Assembly: GCA_007922195.1 (NCBI GenBank)
Contig: ML681963.1
Location: 137,123,019 to 137,187,018, forward strand
Direction of reading: 5' to 3'
Origin: Podocnemis expansa
Lineage: Eukaryota; Chordata; Testudines; Podocnemididae
Length of the DNA stretch: 64,000 nucleotides
In this document: piece after piece, positions 44,832 to 54,989 of the stretch
How positions within the stretch are numbered: the first letter of the stretch is position 1
How the letters are laid out: the number at the start of each line of letters is the position of its first letter
Notes under the pieces: model-generated
Seen by the model: only the letters and a program-made list of their open reading frames with translations
What the model was told of the DNA's origin: nothing
The model's database searches: none
Program-made: the position numbers and the translations under genes

Positions 44832-46611
44832 CTTTACCACCTTTAGGACTCACTCAACAGGCAGGCGGGGATGGGCACATATCACAGAGATGGACAGCTT
44901 GGACTGTGAACTGCAAAGGAGAAGGTAGCATGCTAATTGCTCCAGTGCAGATTATTAGCACTAGTCATCACTGATGGTAGCAAATTGACCACCATCAGTT
45001 TGACCTTCCTGATCGACTGATCAGGTTGGTGATGACCGTGTAGTAAATCAGAAAGTTCAGTCCCTGAACACCACCCTGGCAAATAGTGTGGTGCTGAGTT
45101 GAAGGGAGGCTTCTCCTTTTGACTCAGCACAGTGGACATGCCGAGAGTAGGGAAGTCGAATGCCAAAATGCAAGTTATTTTAAATAATTTGTGTGTGTCC
45201 ATTCGACTGCTGCAGAAAAGGCAGTGTAGATTTGCCTTCAGACCAAGAGGAGGAGTTAGTCAATTATGCACTTCTTGCTAGAAGGGCATAGGGCAGCAAT
45301 GATGAGCAGCAGCAACTGTAAAGAGTGGGGTTGTAAAACTCAGGGGAAAGCGTGCAATAAAAACCAGACAAAGTGTTGTTTCTTTGGTGTAGTCTAGGAT
45401 GGCCTGCGGGCCCTCACCACAAGCAGAAAGAAAAGAAAACTAATGTAATGCATTACATGGAGAATACTTGTTTAGTAAGTATTTGTTGATTAATTCTATT
45501 CTCAGTCAGTAGCCACTGGCATTGGTCTTAATGAAAAGAGTGCTTTTTAAAACTGTATTGAAAGGGGTTTTGTTCTGACCCATTTAAATAATTGCCAGTA
45601 TGGCTCTAGAGGGACCCATTACTGAGCCATTGTCAGCTCATGCCTTCTGGCAGCCCCAGGTCCCCTACCATCTTTGGGGGCAGAGTATTATTCAGGTTTG
45701 ACCTCCCTCACCCACTGATAATCTGCTAGTGTAGATGTAGCATTCTAGACTTGTACGCTGGTATAGTCACATGAATTTTAAAGAGTATGAATTCCAATGG
45801 ATATAGCTGCCTAATTCCCTTAGGCACTTTTGAAAACCCATGCTGTAATTCAGCAGCACCAACAGCAGACTCTGCAGTGCAGTAGTTCAACGCTTGCCTA
45901 TACTGACATTACTACCACTAGTGGAACATCCCAACTCTGACTTTTCCCTTGTGTTAATAATACTGAATTAGTTGGAAACCATTTTTAATCATAGTTCCAG
46001 TATAACATGATGTGTTGGTTTGTATACGTGCATGTCTGAGGTTTAAAGGGCAGGTTACAGCTGTATTTGAAGCCATGAGATAAGCTATTCTGTGGGTAGT
46101 TGGTCTACTATAGCTCTGCTTCAGGAACCATGTTCAGGCCATGCTGTACCATGGGTGCTAGCAACAGGCGTGGAAAACATGGCTTGCCAATAATATTCAT
46201 GCCCTAATATGGACTAATGCCCCCAAAAAAACCCTCAATGTGCACCCCCAGGGCTTCTGCTCTATTCCATTAGGCTCTTATACTGCGTTCATCACCGATA
46301 TTGAGAGGCTTCCACTGACAAGTTAAGCAACAGGAATAGCATCTATCATTTGTGGTGTCTCCCCCATTCCTCTTTTACTTCTTCAAACGGATGTACAGCA
46401 GCACTGACTGCCTCTGGACAAGGAAAAATCAGAACCCTTAAATCTCCAGTGATAGCAAGCGTGGAGTTGGGCTGATGATGAATTTACAGTTCTAATTTTC
46501 TCCTAGGCCAGACAAAGCCATTGTGTATGGTTGGCTGTGCCAAACACAATTAGTTTATGGTCTCTGTGTGCATGAAAATCATGCCGTTCTGCAACACTCA
46601 CCTTTTTGGAA
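44832..46611. other. no gene seen
   Basis: Putative intron. GCAGTGTAGATTTGCC at about 45211 and CTAGTGTAGATGTAGC at about 45728 look like isolated right ends of the GTCTACAC-type miniature elements, but no partners were found. Confidence 0.4.
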
Positions 46612-46619
46612 CCTAATAT

Positions 46620-46771
46620 CAGCACTGTAACTAGGCATTTTGGCTCCCCTTACAATGAGTGGTGCCTGGAGTGGGCGGTGCAGAATGCACCCTTTGATAG
46701 ACAGGCTATATGGAGCTGCTCCAAGGCATCCAGGGCAAAGCTCCAGTTGCCCCACCCTAGTTACACCCCTG
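46620..46771. mobile_element. hAT-type miniature element, TGTAACTAGG family
   Basis: The ends are CAGCACTGTAACTAGG and CCTAGTTACACCCCTG. The flanks CCTAATAT (46612-46619) and CCTAATAC (46772-46779) match at seven of eight positions. 152 bp, non-coding. Related to 30488-30666. Confidence 0.88.
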
Positions 46772-46956
46772 CCTAATACTAAAAGATGAAGAGTATTATT
46801 GGCTCTTAAAATCAACTCCAGTGAAGTGGCATACAGGCATCATTCAAACAGTGCTCTGTATGTTCCATTTTTCTGCATGAATAAGGGAAGCAAGATTCCC
46901 TTTCCATGACCTGTTGGTACATGCTGTTTCATTTCAGTGTCTGAAAAAATTAAAAA

Positions 46957-47186
46957 CAAAAAGTGTGGTACTTTTAAAGACTAACAACTTCATTTATTGC
47001 ATGAGCTTTCGTGGAAGAAAATCTCACTTAGTCAGACGCTTGAAGCATCCTTCAAGCATCCGATGAAGTGGAATTTTGTCCCATGAAAGTTCATGCAATA
47101 AATAAAGATGTTAGTCTTTAGAAGTGCCACAGGACTGCTTCCTTGTTTTGTTGAACTAGAACTAGACTAATACAGCTACCGCTTTG
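46957..47186. mobile_element. head-to-head pair of Penelope-like 3' ends
   Basis: The left arm reads as the minus-strand PLE 3' end (TACTTTTAAAGACTAACAAC, GCATGAGCTTTCGTGG). The right arm is the plus-strand 3' end (CATGAAAGTTCATGCAATAA, TTAGTCTTTAGAAGTGCCAC, ACTAATACAGCTACCGC). The two are joined by a short unique centre with GCATCCGATGAAGTGG. The same architecture recurs at 63245-63447. Confidence 0.8.
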
Positions 47187-47203
47187 GAACTTAAGATCTA
47201 AGA

Positions 47204-47754
47204 CAGAGGTTTCCAACCTTTTCAAGGACGCGGACCTCCTTTGCAGGGGGACGGGAGTGCACACCCCCCCTGGGAGGAGGAGGCACAGCCACTAGGTGCA
47301 AACGTGGCCCACGCAGGGGCAGAATGTGGCCCGCTGCTCCCTCCAGGAGCCACCATGGCCATGGCCCTCTCCCTCTGCCTGGGGAACAGGGAGCTGCCAT
47401 GGCTGTGGCCCCCTGGGCCGGGAGTTGCTGGCCATGGCCCCTTCCCCTGGGCTGCCGCGGCCATGGCCCCCCTCCCCACTGGTTCCTCTCCCCAACCCCC
47501 CTCACGGTCCATCCCCCCCTTACCTGGCAACTGGAGCTGGGAGCACCTGGCTGCCCCACAGGCTGCTCTGAGCATCCTTTGCATGCTCAGGGTGGGAGTT
47601 TTAAAAACTCCCAGCCTGCGGGAAGCTCCCTGCAGGTTGGCTGGAAGCCTGGGTCTCCATGACAACCAGACACCCCTGCACTTCTAGCCCCAGCTCCCTG
47701 CCTGTCTGCAGACTCCCTGGAGCCACACTGTGGCCCACAGGTTGGGAACCACAG
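47204..47754. mobile_element. hAT-type miniature element, GGTTCCCAACC family
   Basis: The left end is CAGAGGTTTCCAACC and the right end GGTTGGGAACCACAG. The flanking ATCTAAGA (47196-47203 and 47755-47762) is an exact 8-bp duplication. The GC-rich centre (47270-47560) is open in several frames on both strands, but without family resemblance. Its ends resemble those of 62249-62902. Confidence 0.93.
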
Positions 47755-47936
47755 ATCTAAGAAAAAGTCAAGTTTAAACAAAAATGGAGCAAATCTTTTG
47801 CCTGATAGAGTGGTAACTACTGCATAACAGACAAGGAGTCCTGTGGCAATTTTAAAGACTAGCAGATTTATTTATTGCATGAGCTTTTGTGGGAGAAAAT
47901 CCCACTTCCTCAGACACTTTGAAGATGGGGAACTTA

Positions 47937-48339
47937 GGCTATGTCTACACTTAAAATCTTAGTTCAGACTTTCTTAGTTCGAACTAAGTAGTTCAAAAAT
48001 TAGTTCGAACTAAACATGGTTTTTTTTTTAGTTTGAACGAACATTTTAGTTCGAACTAAAAAAATTGCGGTTAGTTTGAGCTAAAAGTTAATTTGAACTA
48101 AAAACCCGCACTTAGTTCAAACTTATTTAGTTCGAACTAGCATGTCTATATTTGGTTAGTTTGAACTAAAAATGCAAATTAGTTCAAACTAAGCAGTTAA
48201 TTCAGACTAACCAGCCAAACTAACTAGTTCAAACTGAGCTTTTTAGTTCAAACTAGGCAAAGCCCAGTGTACACAGGGTTCAAATTAGTTCAGACTCAGC
48301 TTGCTTAGTCCAAACTAATTTGCTAGTGTAGATACAGCC
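47937..48339. mobile_element. miniature element with AGTTCGAACT palindrome array
   Basis: The ends are GGCTATGTCTACACTTA and TAGTGTAGATACAGCC. The flanks TTA (47934-47936) and TGA (48340-48342) suggest a 3-bp duplication. The interior is nearly all array: about fifteen AGTTCGAACT-type words (AGTTCGAACT, AGTTTGAACT, AGTTCAAACT). It interrupts a PLE copy, so the insertion point is fixed by comparison with 17270. Confidence 0.88.
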
Positions 48340-48428
48340 TGACAGAATAGAAGGAAAATAAAAGCAGGGAAGCGTAAGTCATAGGATCGGGTCAGACTAT
48401 TACAGCAAGTCACTGCAGTAGTTTAGAT

Positions 48429-49253
48429 CAGGCTTATCCAACCTGCAGCCAAGGGGCCAGAGTCTGGCCTGCCAAGGGCTTTCATCCAGCCCGCAGAATC
48501 CTGCTGCAAGAGCCTGGGAGCTGGGGCTGGCCAGGACTCTTGTCATTTTCCCACCCTGTGCACAGCACAGCTACAGGGAGGCATAGCATGGCTGGATAGC
48601 TGTTCAGGGGCTGCATTCAGCCCCTTTCAAGGGAGCAGGAGGCAGGTAAAGGTAGAGTGCCCTGAGCAGTTTAAAATCCTGACCTGGACATCCTCCCCCA
48701 TTCTGCTCTCCTCCCACACCCCAAACCCCAGCACCCGTCCTTCCCCTGACCTTGGTGTCAAAAACTCTTCTGTAGAGATTGTTACCCTCAATGTTTCTGG
48801 TACAGAGATGCCAAAACCTGCAGAACTGCCTGAGTTTCTGTCCTGTCCCTGCCTGACTCTGTTCTCCTCTCCCTCTCCCCTGCACTGTTCTCCCTTCCCT
48901 GAGCAGTGCTTGGCACAAAGGGCGGAGAGCAGAGTTGGTGGGGTCCCTGTCAAGAAGTAGCTGAATCCTGCCACCCAGCTGCTTTACTCCCCCCACATCA
49001 CCCTTTTTTCCCTCCCTTCTTCTGCCATGCTCCCCACACACTGCCTTGCTCCCTCACATAGGCACTCCTGCCCCCTTGTCCTCTGTACATAGTGCAAGCA
49101 AAAGCAATGCCAAATATCACACTAATTATTTTATTAAAGTTTATTAGTGAGATCAATTCCTATGTCTTATCTATCAAAAATTTTCTCACCAGCCCCCCAA
49201 TTGAGAAAAGAATTGCAATGTGGCTCCTCACCCAAAAAGGTTGGACACAGCTG
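48429..49253. mobile_element. hAT-type miniature element, TATCCAACCTGC family
   Basis: The left end is CAGGCTTATCCAACCT and the right end AGGTTGGACACAGCTG. The flanking GTTTAGAT (48421-48428 and 49254-49261) is an exact 8-bp duplication within PLE sequence. At 825 bp it is the longest hAT-type element here. The minus frame 48604-49041 inside it shows no transposase motif I recognise. Confidence 0.93.
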
Positions 49254-49440
49254 GTTTAGATTCAAACACTGGGGAACAGCATATAGAGGAAGGAGAGGTC
49301 AAATCACCTGTTGTAATCAGAAAAGAATCCTTAGTCTTTATTGAGCCCTGACTTCATATAATCGAGTTTGCATATTAATTCCAATTCTGTAGTTTATTAC
49401 ATGTGACACTTTTTGTAACTTCTGTGAGGCAACTGCTGAT

Positions 49441-51388
49441 TATATAAATACCCAAACAGTCTTTGTCACCTTACCTGACCTTCTATCACCTTACCTGACC
49501 TTCTGTTGAGCAAAGATTCATGGGCCAGATTGGAGCTAGGCCAGCTTTTACCAGCTGAGTATCTGAGCTGACAGCCTTCCATTTCATGACTTTTTAAAAT
49601 GAGTAAAGTAATCACTTGCATATTTTTTGCTGTAACAGTCCTAAAACTTCCATCCACCCCATCCAGTGGCATACCAAGAAGAGAAGTGCTGGGTCAGCCC
49701 TGTGTGATGTGCAGGGGGTTGAGGGCACAGGAGGTTGTCATGAAGGGCCAGCCCAGTGCCCTTCCCTTAGACCCCCAGTCTGAGCTAGCACCTGGCAGCG
49801 GAGCTGGATAAGGATCAGGGGGTGCAAATACAGGCCTGGCCCCCAGGTGCCAAAGACAATGATAAATGGTCATTTATACTAAAAATCACAAAATAGTCAG
49901 GTTGCTCCCAAAGCACTTACCCCAAATCAATTTGGATCTTAGATCTCACACCGGACAATTCCTATAATAAACTAAGAAATAGTTTATTTACTAGGAAAAA
50001 GATATGAAAGTGTTTTACAGGTTAAAGCAAGCAAGCATATACACATAATGAAGTTATGATCTATGGTTCTTAAAGATATGAGAGCTTAGGTTATCTGTCA
50101 GTCAAAAATGGAGATCTCTGCTTAGTTTAATGTCTTTGGCTATGTGAGAACTCAAACAGCAAAGAGATTAAAAATTTTCTTTTGATCCTATATTATATCT
50201 TTTACATTTAGTTTCCAGTGCATGAGACAAGCTCCCTTGTACGTAGCTTTTCCAAGGTCCATTCACGAGTCTTGTGTATTGTGATATCCCTTAATGGCCT
50301 GTTGATATTGAAAGGCCTCTTGAACAAGGTCTGTATGCCCAAGACCACAAGTTTAGAGTAAAAAATTTTCAAAATAATAAAGGAAAATTTATGTAATTCC
50401 TTATAGCACAGAATACAGATATTACAAGCAAGATTAAGTGTGCAGGAACTGACAAGTGTGTCAGAGTCTAAACACCAAATACATTCTTATAAAAATAATA
50501 CCTTTTTTGAACAAAGCTAAAATACAGAAATTTCTCCAGTTATGAGTTTGTCAGTTCTTAGCTAATTCCTACATCCTTGGCCAGAGCTGACACTTGATTT
50601 ATCAGCATCAAGCCCTTCAAGACAAAGAGCTAGCTTTCATTATGAATAACTGAAATTGGAGGGTTATGAAAAAGATGCATTTCAACCTTAAGAATGTTGC
50701 TCCAAGCTCCCAATATAGTTAAGTTTAAAGAAATCACCACTGTTAGCAATACAGTGAAAAAGTTTCTGTTTGCTGTAGTTTATCAGTCACATGCCCATAG
50801 ATCCCCAAATATGCTTTGTAGGTTTTTTTTTTTTTTTTTTTTTTGTAGATTATGGATCCAATCCTGAAGTCCTTAGCAAAACTCCCTTAGAATGATTTCT
50901 CATGTTCATTTGAAGTTGAAATATCTGTATCCAAAACAATGTAACAAGAAGTGGTATCACCATCTTTGCAGATAATTGCACAATGCTAAGGAAGCCATCT
51001 GCTTTGCATGGGGAAAATCTACTCAGTTAACGAGAGCATGAAACCTGCCCATACTGGGGCTCTACACCAGCTCATCAGCTATAGGTTATTTGGGAGCTGG
51101 GGTACCTAAAAATAGGTGGAATGACCTCATGCTTTCCTCCTGGCAGTTATGTTGTTTGGCTGTTTTGATAACCATCTCTTGAACATACACAACCACTGAT
51201 GTTTCCTGCAAGACTTTTCTGTGTTTTCTCTTAAATACAAAGTATTTACAGTCATTTAACATTTAGGAACAAGAGAATATAATATAATAAGTAACTTCCT
51301 TTATGAAAAGCCAACAGAGGAACAGATTCCTTTTAGGAACTTTTCAAGTAGCCTATTGGGTTTTATAGCAGGTGCTATTCACAGAATC
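49441..51388. other. no gene; a 20-bp tandem duplication and a T-run
   Basis: Two adjacent copies of a 20-bp unit (RTCACCTTACCTGACCTTCT) lie at 49465-49504, and T22 at 50823-50844. Otherwise an unrecognised AT-rich putative intron. Confidence 0.45.
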
Positions 51389-51396
51389 CAGGAGGA

Positions 51397-51564
51397 CAGG
51401 GCTAGCACAAAACTGCAAGCCCTGTAAGCACTGCAGTTGGGTGCCGAAGTTGGAGGGGCGCCAAAATGGGGACTGTGCCATTGCACTGCCCTGGATGATG
51501 TCACTCTTCTGCATTGGCGCCACTGTGCTGCAGGGGGGTGCCAGAAGCCCGAGCACCATTCCTG
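51397..51564. mobile_element. hAT-type miniature element, CAGGGCTGGCG family
   Basis: The ends are CAGGGCTAGCAC and GAGCACCATTCCTG. The flanks CAGGAGGA (51389-51396) and GAGGAGGA (51565-51572) match at seven of eight positions. It shares GGCGCCAAAATGGGGACTGT with the element at 38682-38844. Confidence 0.82.
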
Positions 51565-51572
51565 GAGGAGGA

Positions 51573-53459
51573 GGTACTGTGTGCCAACCCTTGTCTGGTG
51601 GTTATTATACTTACCTGGGGATGTGGGGATCCAGATTCACATCCCTGCTCTGGTCTTGAATCCTTATCGCTTTGCTGCTATTTGAGTGCCTTGTCCACCA
51701 GCATACAAGCTGTCCTGGGCTGGGTCTCAAGTTCTCCTGTTGGAGCTGATCTACTTTGCACAAGTAGTTAAATATTCATTGGCAGACTAGAATCCAGGTA
51801 GCCCAGGGTTAAGTGACCCATCTAACCATCAGGCTCTAGAATCCCTTGTTCTTCTTTAGCATTAGGAGTATTCTGTTTATACAAAGTTGAACATCTTCAA
51901 CAGGATGGACTAAGAGCCACCCCAGCCCCCAAATAACCTATAGCTGAGTGGTTAGGTCACTCATGGGGGAAGAGCTGGTTCAAATCTCTGCTCCAGAGTA
52001 GGGATCTGAATCTGTACCTCCTTCATCCCAAATAAGCAGCTTAACAAACAGGCTATTTGGTATAAGAGGAACGCCTCTAACTCCTCCTCCATTTTGTAAA
52101 TGTGTTGACTGTTGAAATAAATTGTTTCAACATTTCCAAACTGTCTTTTCTGACAAAAACAATCTGCTGAAATCAAAACATTTTGCAACTTTGTTTCAGT
52201 TGATCCAAATCTGCATTTTTTAGTGATAAAATGTTTTGGCTGAAACCAGTCACCCAGTTCTACCAGTTACATTCTCTGTCTTAGCCATTTATTTAGCCTT
52301 CCTCGGCGCTGGTGTCCTGCTGCCTATACTAACATTGGCCAGATGAAGCAATGCATTTCTTCCATCCATTGCTTAAGCTGCCATTAGCTAAAAAGCATTT
52401 CATTAGCGACTGACTTCCAGATAACAAGTCTGACTGTTTAAACATTTCAAATCACCACTACACCAAATACTGCACAATCAGTAAGTATCCTAGGGTAACC
52501 ACAACAAAGCTGCCTTTGGGAGGGTGGTAGAAGAGGGAATTGATCATTAGCTGGAATAGCAGCTTGAGGGTGGAAGGTTGGCTGATTGCTTTTCATGTAC
52601 ATCATAGCCCATTTAGCCAGCAGTCCTGAAGATTTCAGGCACATTTAGACTGAAAGAGGTTTGTGGGCTAATTGTGGAGGGTTGCTGGGTAAATGATCCA
52701 CATAGTGGAATACAACGTTGATTCAGTTAAACAGCAGGTTTTTTTGGGGTTTTTTTTTTTTTTTGGAGTATATGGGACCCAGCTCTCCTGAGGATCTCCT
52801 CCACTGATGACAATGGTTATTCAGGTTTATCCTGTTGTGAGATTAGACTGAGTGAGGCAAGTACGGTTTAAATATCCTTGCAGACTGGGTTCAAAATGAT
52901 AAGGAACATTAAGGTTGAGACTGGACAGACCACATTTCCTTTGGTGGGCTGGCATGTCCTTTTCATTAACAGTAATTTCATAAGTTACCTCCAAACTCAC
53001 TATGGAGTTAATCTGTTGTCTCAGAGCACATGAAGGGAAACTGGACAAGTCACACTTTTATCTAGGAACTGGTGAAGCTGTGTCTTGAATGTAAGAAGGC
53101 ACTCTTCTCACCTCCTCTTGCCAGCCCAACTCTTCATACTCTTCTTAAATCTTATGAAATCAGAATAACTTTGCATGAGACATTGGGATTTCCCAAATGG
53201 GACAATGAGCATTTATGCTAATGGCAAGAAGCTCTAGCTAAACCACTGCCAAAGGTTTTGGGTAACTTTCAAGTCCAGATATAACTGAACATCTTTCAGT
53301 GTATTTTACAGAAACAGGGGGGCAGATCTTCAACTGATGCAGCTCCAGTGACTTCATTGGAGTTATGTTAACTTAGCTGTAGGACTGGCCCGTTGTTTTT
53401 TGCCAGCATCAGTAATTGTTTTTTTTCTTGTGTTTTTTTTGCAATAAGAAAACAAGAAG
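51573..53459. other. no gene; possible SINE remnant
   Basis: 51930-52060 (GCTGAGTGGTTAGGTCACTC, GGTTCAAATCTCTGCTCC) has box-A/B-like phrases of a tRNA-derived or MIR-type SINE, too decayed to assign. The rest is unrecognised, with T-runs near 52740-52765. Confidence 0.4.
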
Positions 53460-53467
53460 CAATTGAG

Positions 53468-54046
53468 CAGGGCCAGATTAAGCAGCTTGGGTGCCCTGAG
53501 CTGTCTGCCTCACCAAAGGGCCCTCCACCTGGCCCACCCCACTGTGGACCCCCCACCCCCCAGCATGGTGGCCTGTGGGCAGGCTGTTGCTGGGGGAGGG
53601 GGGAGCCTGGGCCAAAGAGCACTCCTGCCCCAGCCAGTCTGCCCCCAGGGGTGGGCCTGGCAGCACAGCTCCTGGTGCGGCTCCCCAAAGCCATGGCCCT
53701 GGACGGCTGTGCTGGAGCGGAGGCTGCGCTGCATGCCAGCCGGCCCCACCCCCTGGTCAGAGTAAACAGGTGTTGGCCTACCCTGCACCCAGGACGGACC
53801 AGCCATCCGGGGGGGGGGAGAAGCTCAGAGCCGGGCCTCTGGCCTCCAACCCTGCCCTCTCCCAGCACTAGTTGGGCAGATGCTCTCCCACTGCTCCCCC
53901 AAGTCCCACTGGTGCTGAGGGAGAAAGCAGGGGGGGCAGATCAGGTAAGAGTTTTAGGGGCTGGAGTCTGCCTCTTCTCCCCACCCCCCTTTAGGTCACA
54001 GCCTGGGGCTTCAACCCTCTATAATGCCTGCAGTAATCTGATCCTG
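53468..54046. mobile_element. probable hAT-type miniature element, CAGGGCCAGATTA family
   Basis: The left end is CAGGGCCAGATTAAGCA and the right end TGCAGTAATCTGATCCTG. The flanks CAATTGAG (53460-53467) and TGATTGAG (54047-54054) agree at six of eight positions. The GC-rich core makes the 218-residue plus frame (53393-54049) and the minus frames, which I treat as by-products. Confidence 0.75.
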
Positions 54047-54100
54047 TGATTGAGGTATGATCTAAGCACAAGGCAGGGAGCTTGGGCATGCCTAGATTCA

Positions 54101-54404
54101 AGCCTAGTCTATACTTACGAGAAAATTCAGTGGCAGTCGATGGGAGTTCTGCAAGCTACAAAGAGCAAGTAGTGTGTGTAACTTATGTCAACTTCCTAAA
54201 TTATCTTCTGTGCACCATATCTACTACACAGCACCAATGGGAAATGAACACCTCTCGACAAAATGCTACGGGTTTTTTTGGGGGTGGTTTTATTCAGTTG
54301 ATTTCCGGATTGGTTGAGCGGATCTTCACTTCTGCTCAATCAATCCAGATAAATCAATCTGACGGCAGTGAATTTGCTGCTGTCTTTGAAGACTACCCTC
54401 TAGT
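54101..54404. mobile_element. decayed GTCTACAC-type miniature element
   Basis: The left part AGCCTAGTCTATACTTACGAG fits a CpG-decayed GCTTGTCTACACTTACG-type end. The right part CCCTCTAGTCTAATTCTAGC is a poor match. No palindrome array. The duplication is not readable. Confidence 0.45.
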
Positions 54405-54560
54405 CTAATTCTAGCTGTTATGCTGATTCCCTAAGTGGTCTTGGGCAAGTTGCATAACGTCTGTCTCTGTTCCCCACCTCTGTAAAGTGGGCATCCTGAT
54501 GAGAGACTGTTGTGCAGGTCAGTTAGCTGTTTTTGAAATGCCAGTTACCTGTTAAATAGG
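54405..54560 (+). repeat. MIR SINE
   Basis: TAGCTGTTATGCTGATTCCC, GTGGTCTTGGGCAAGTTGCATAA and TCTGTAAAGTGGGCATC are the conserved MIR core in order. Confidence 0.75.
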
Positions 54561-54721
54561 ACTTTGAACATGCACCTGTCTGCATTGTCATATTATGAGT
54601 GCAGACAGCTGAATGCCCAGCTCAGAGTTTAACACCCTGCACACAGTTATTAGAATTTGTACCTGCAAAACCCACTGGAGTGAGTGAACAGATCATGTTC
54701 AAAACACTTCTTGCACTTCAC

Positions 54722-54981
54722 TAGGGGTCAGCTCCCTTTGCTGGGGCCTGTGCCAGCACTACCCCCCAATCCTCAGCAGGTGCCAGGGTGAGGCCACCAG
54801 GGGAAAGAGCCACAATGTGCATGGAAGCTCCTGTAGCCTGAGGCCCCACTGAGGGGGCGTGGCCAGTAGGAGGGATCAGCCACAGTGTTGAGTGGCACCA
54901 CAGAGCTGGGAGCTGTGTGTGCTGCTCAGAATAGGCACGTGTGCCATCTTTGACATGCATGCTGAGGGTTACTGACCCCTG
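54722..54981. mobile_element. hAT-type miniature element, AGGGGTCAGC family
   Basis: The left end is TAGGGGTCAGCTCC and the right end GGGTTACTGACCCCTG. The flanks CACTTCAC (54714-54721) and CACTACAC (54982-54989) match at seven of eight positions. The interior includes a GGGGGCGTGGCC phrase. Non-coding. Confidence 0.87.
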
Positions 54982-54989
54982 CACTACAC

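Larger units (their letters stand above)
47826..49440 (-). mobile_element. Penelope-like 3' region, interrupted twice
   Basis: PLE sequence is present at 47826-47936 (ACAAGGAGTCCTGTGGC, GAGCTTTTGTGGGAG, TTTGAAGATGGGG), 48343-48428 (AGAATAGAAGGAAAATAAAAG, AGGATCGGGTCAGAC) and 49262-49440 (GGAACAGCATATAGAGG, TCACCTGTTGTAATCAG, TTTGCATATTAATTCC). These are collinear with 17172-17480. The inserts are 47937-48339 and 48429-49253. No coding part remains. Confidence 0.85.

Noticed and set aside
47937..48339. CRISPR-like or satellite array
   Set aside because: The words are 10-bp palindromes without constant spacers, bounded by inverted ends and a target duplication in a vertebrate genome.
48604..49041. 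145-residue minus frame inside a hAT element, a possible transposase
   Set aside because: No hAT transposase or BED-finger motif is visible and its composition is low-complexity.
53393..54049. 218-residue plus-strand frame
   Set aside because: It spans the ends of a probable hAT miniature element, its Pro/Gly/Ala-rich composition follows the GC content, and antisense frames are equally long.
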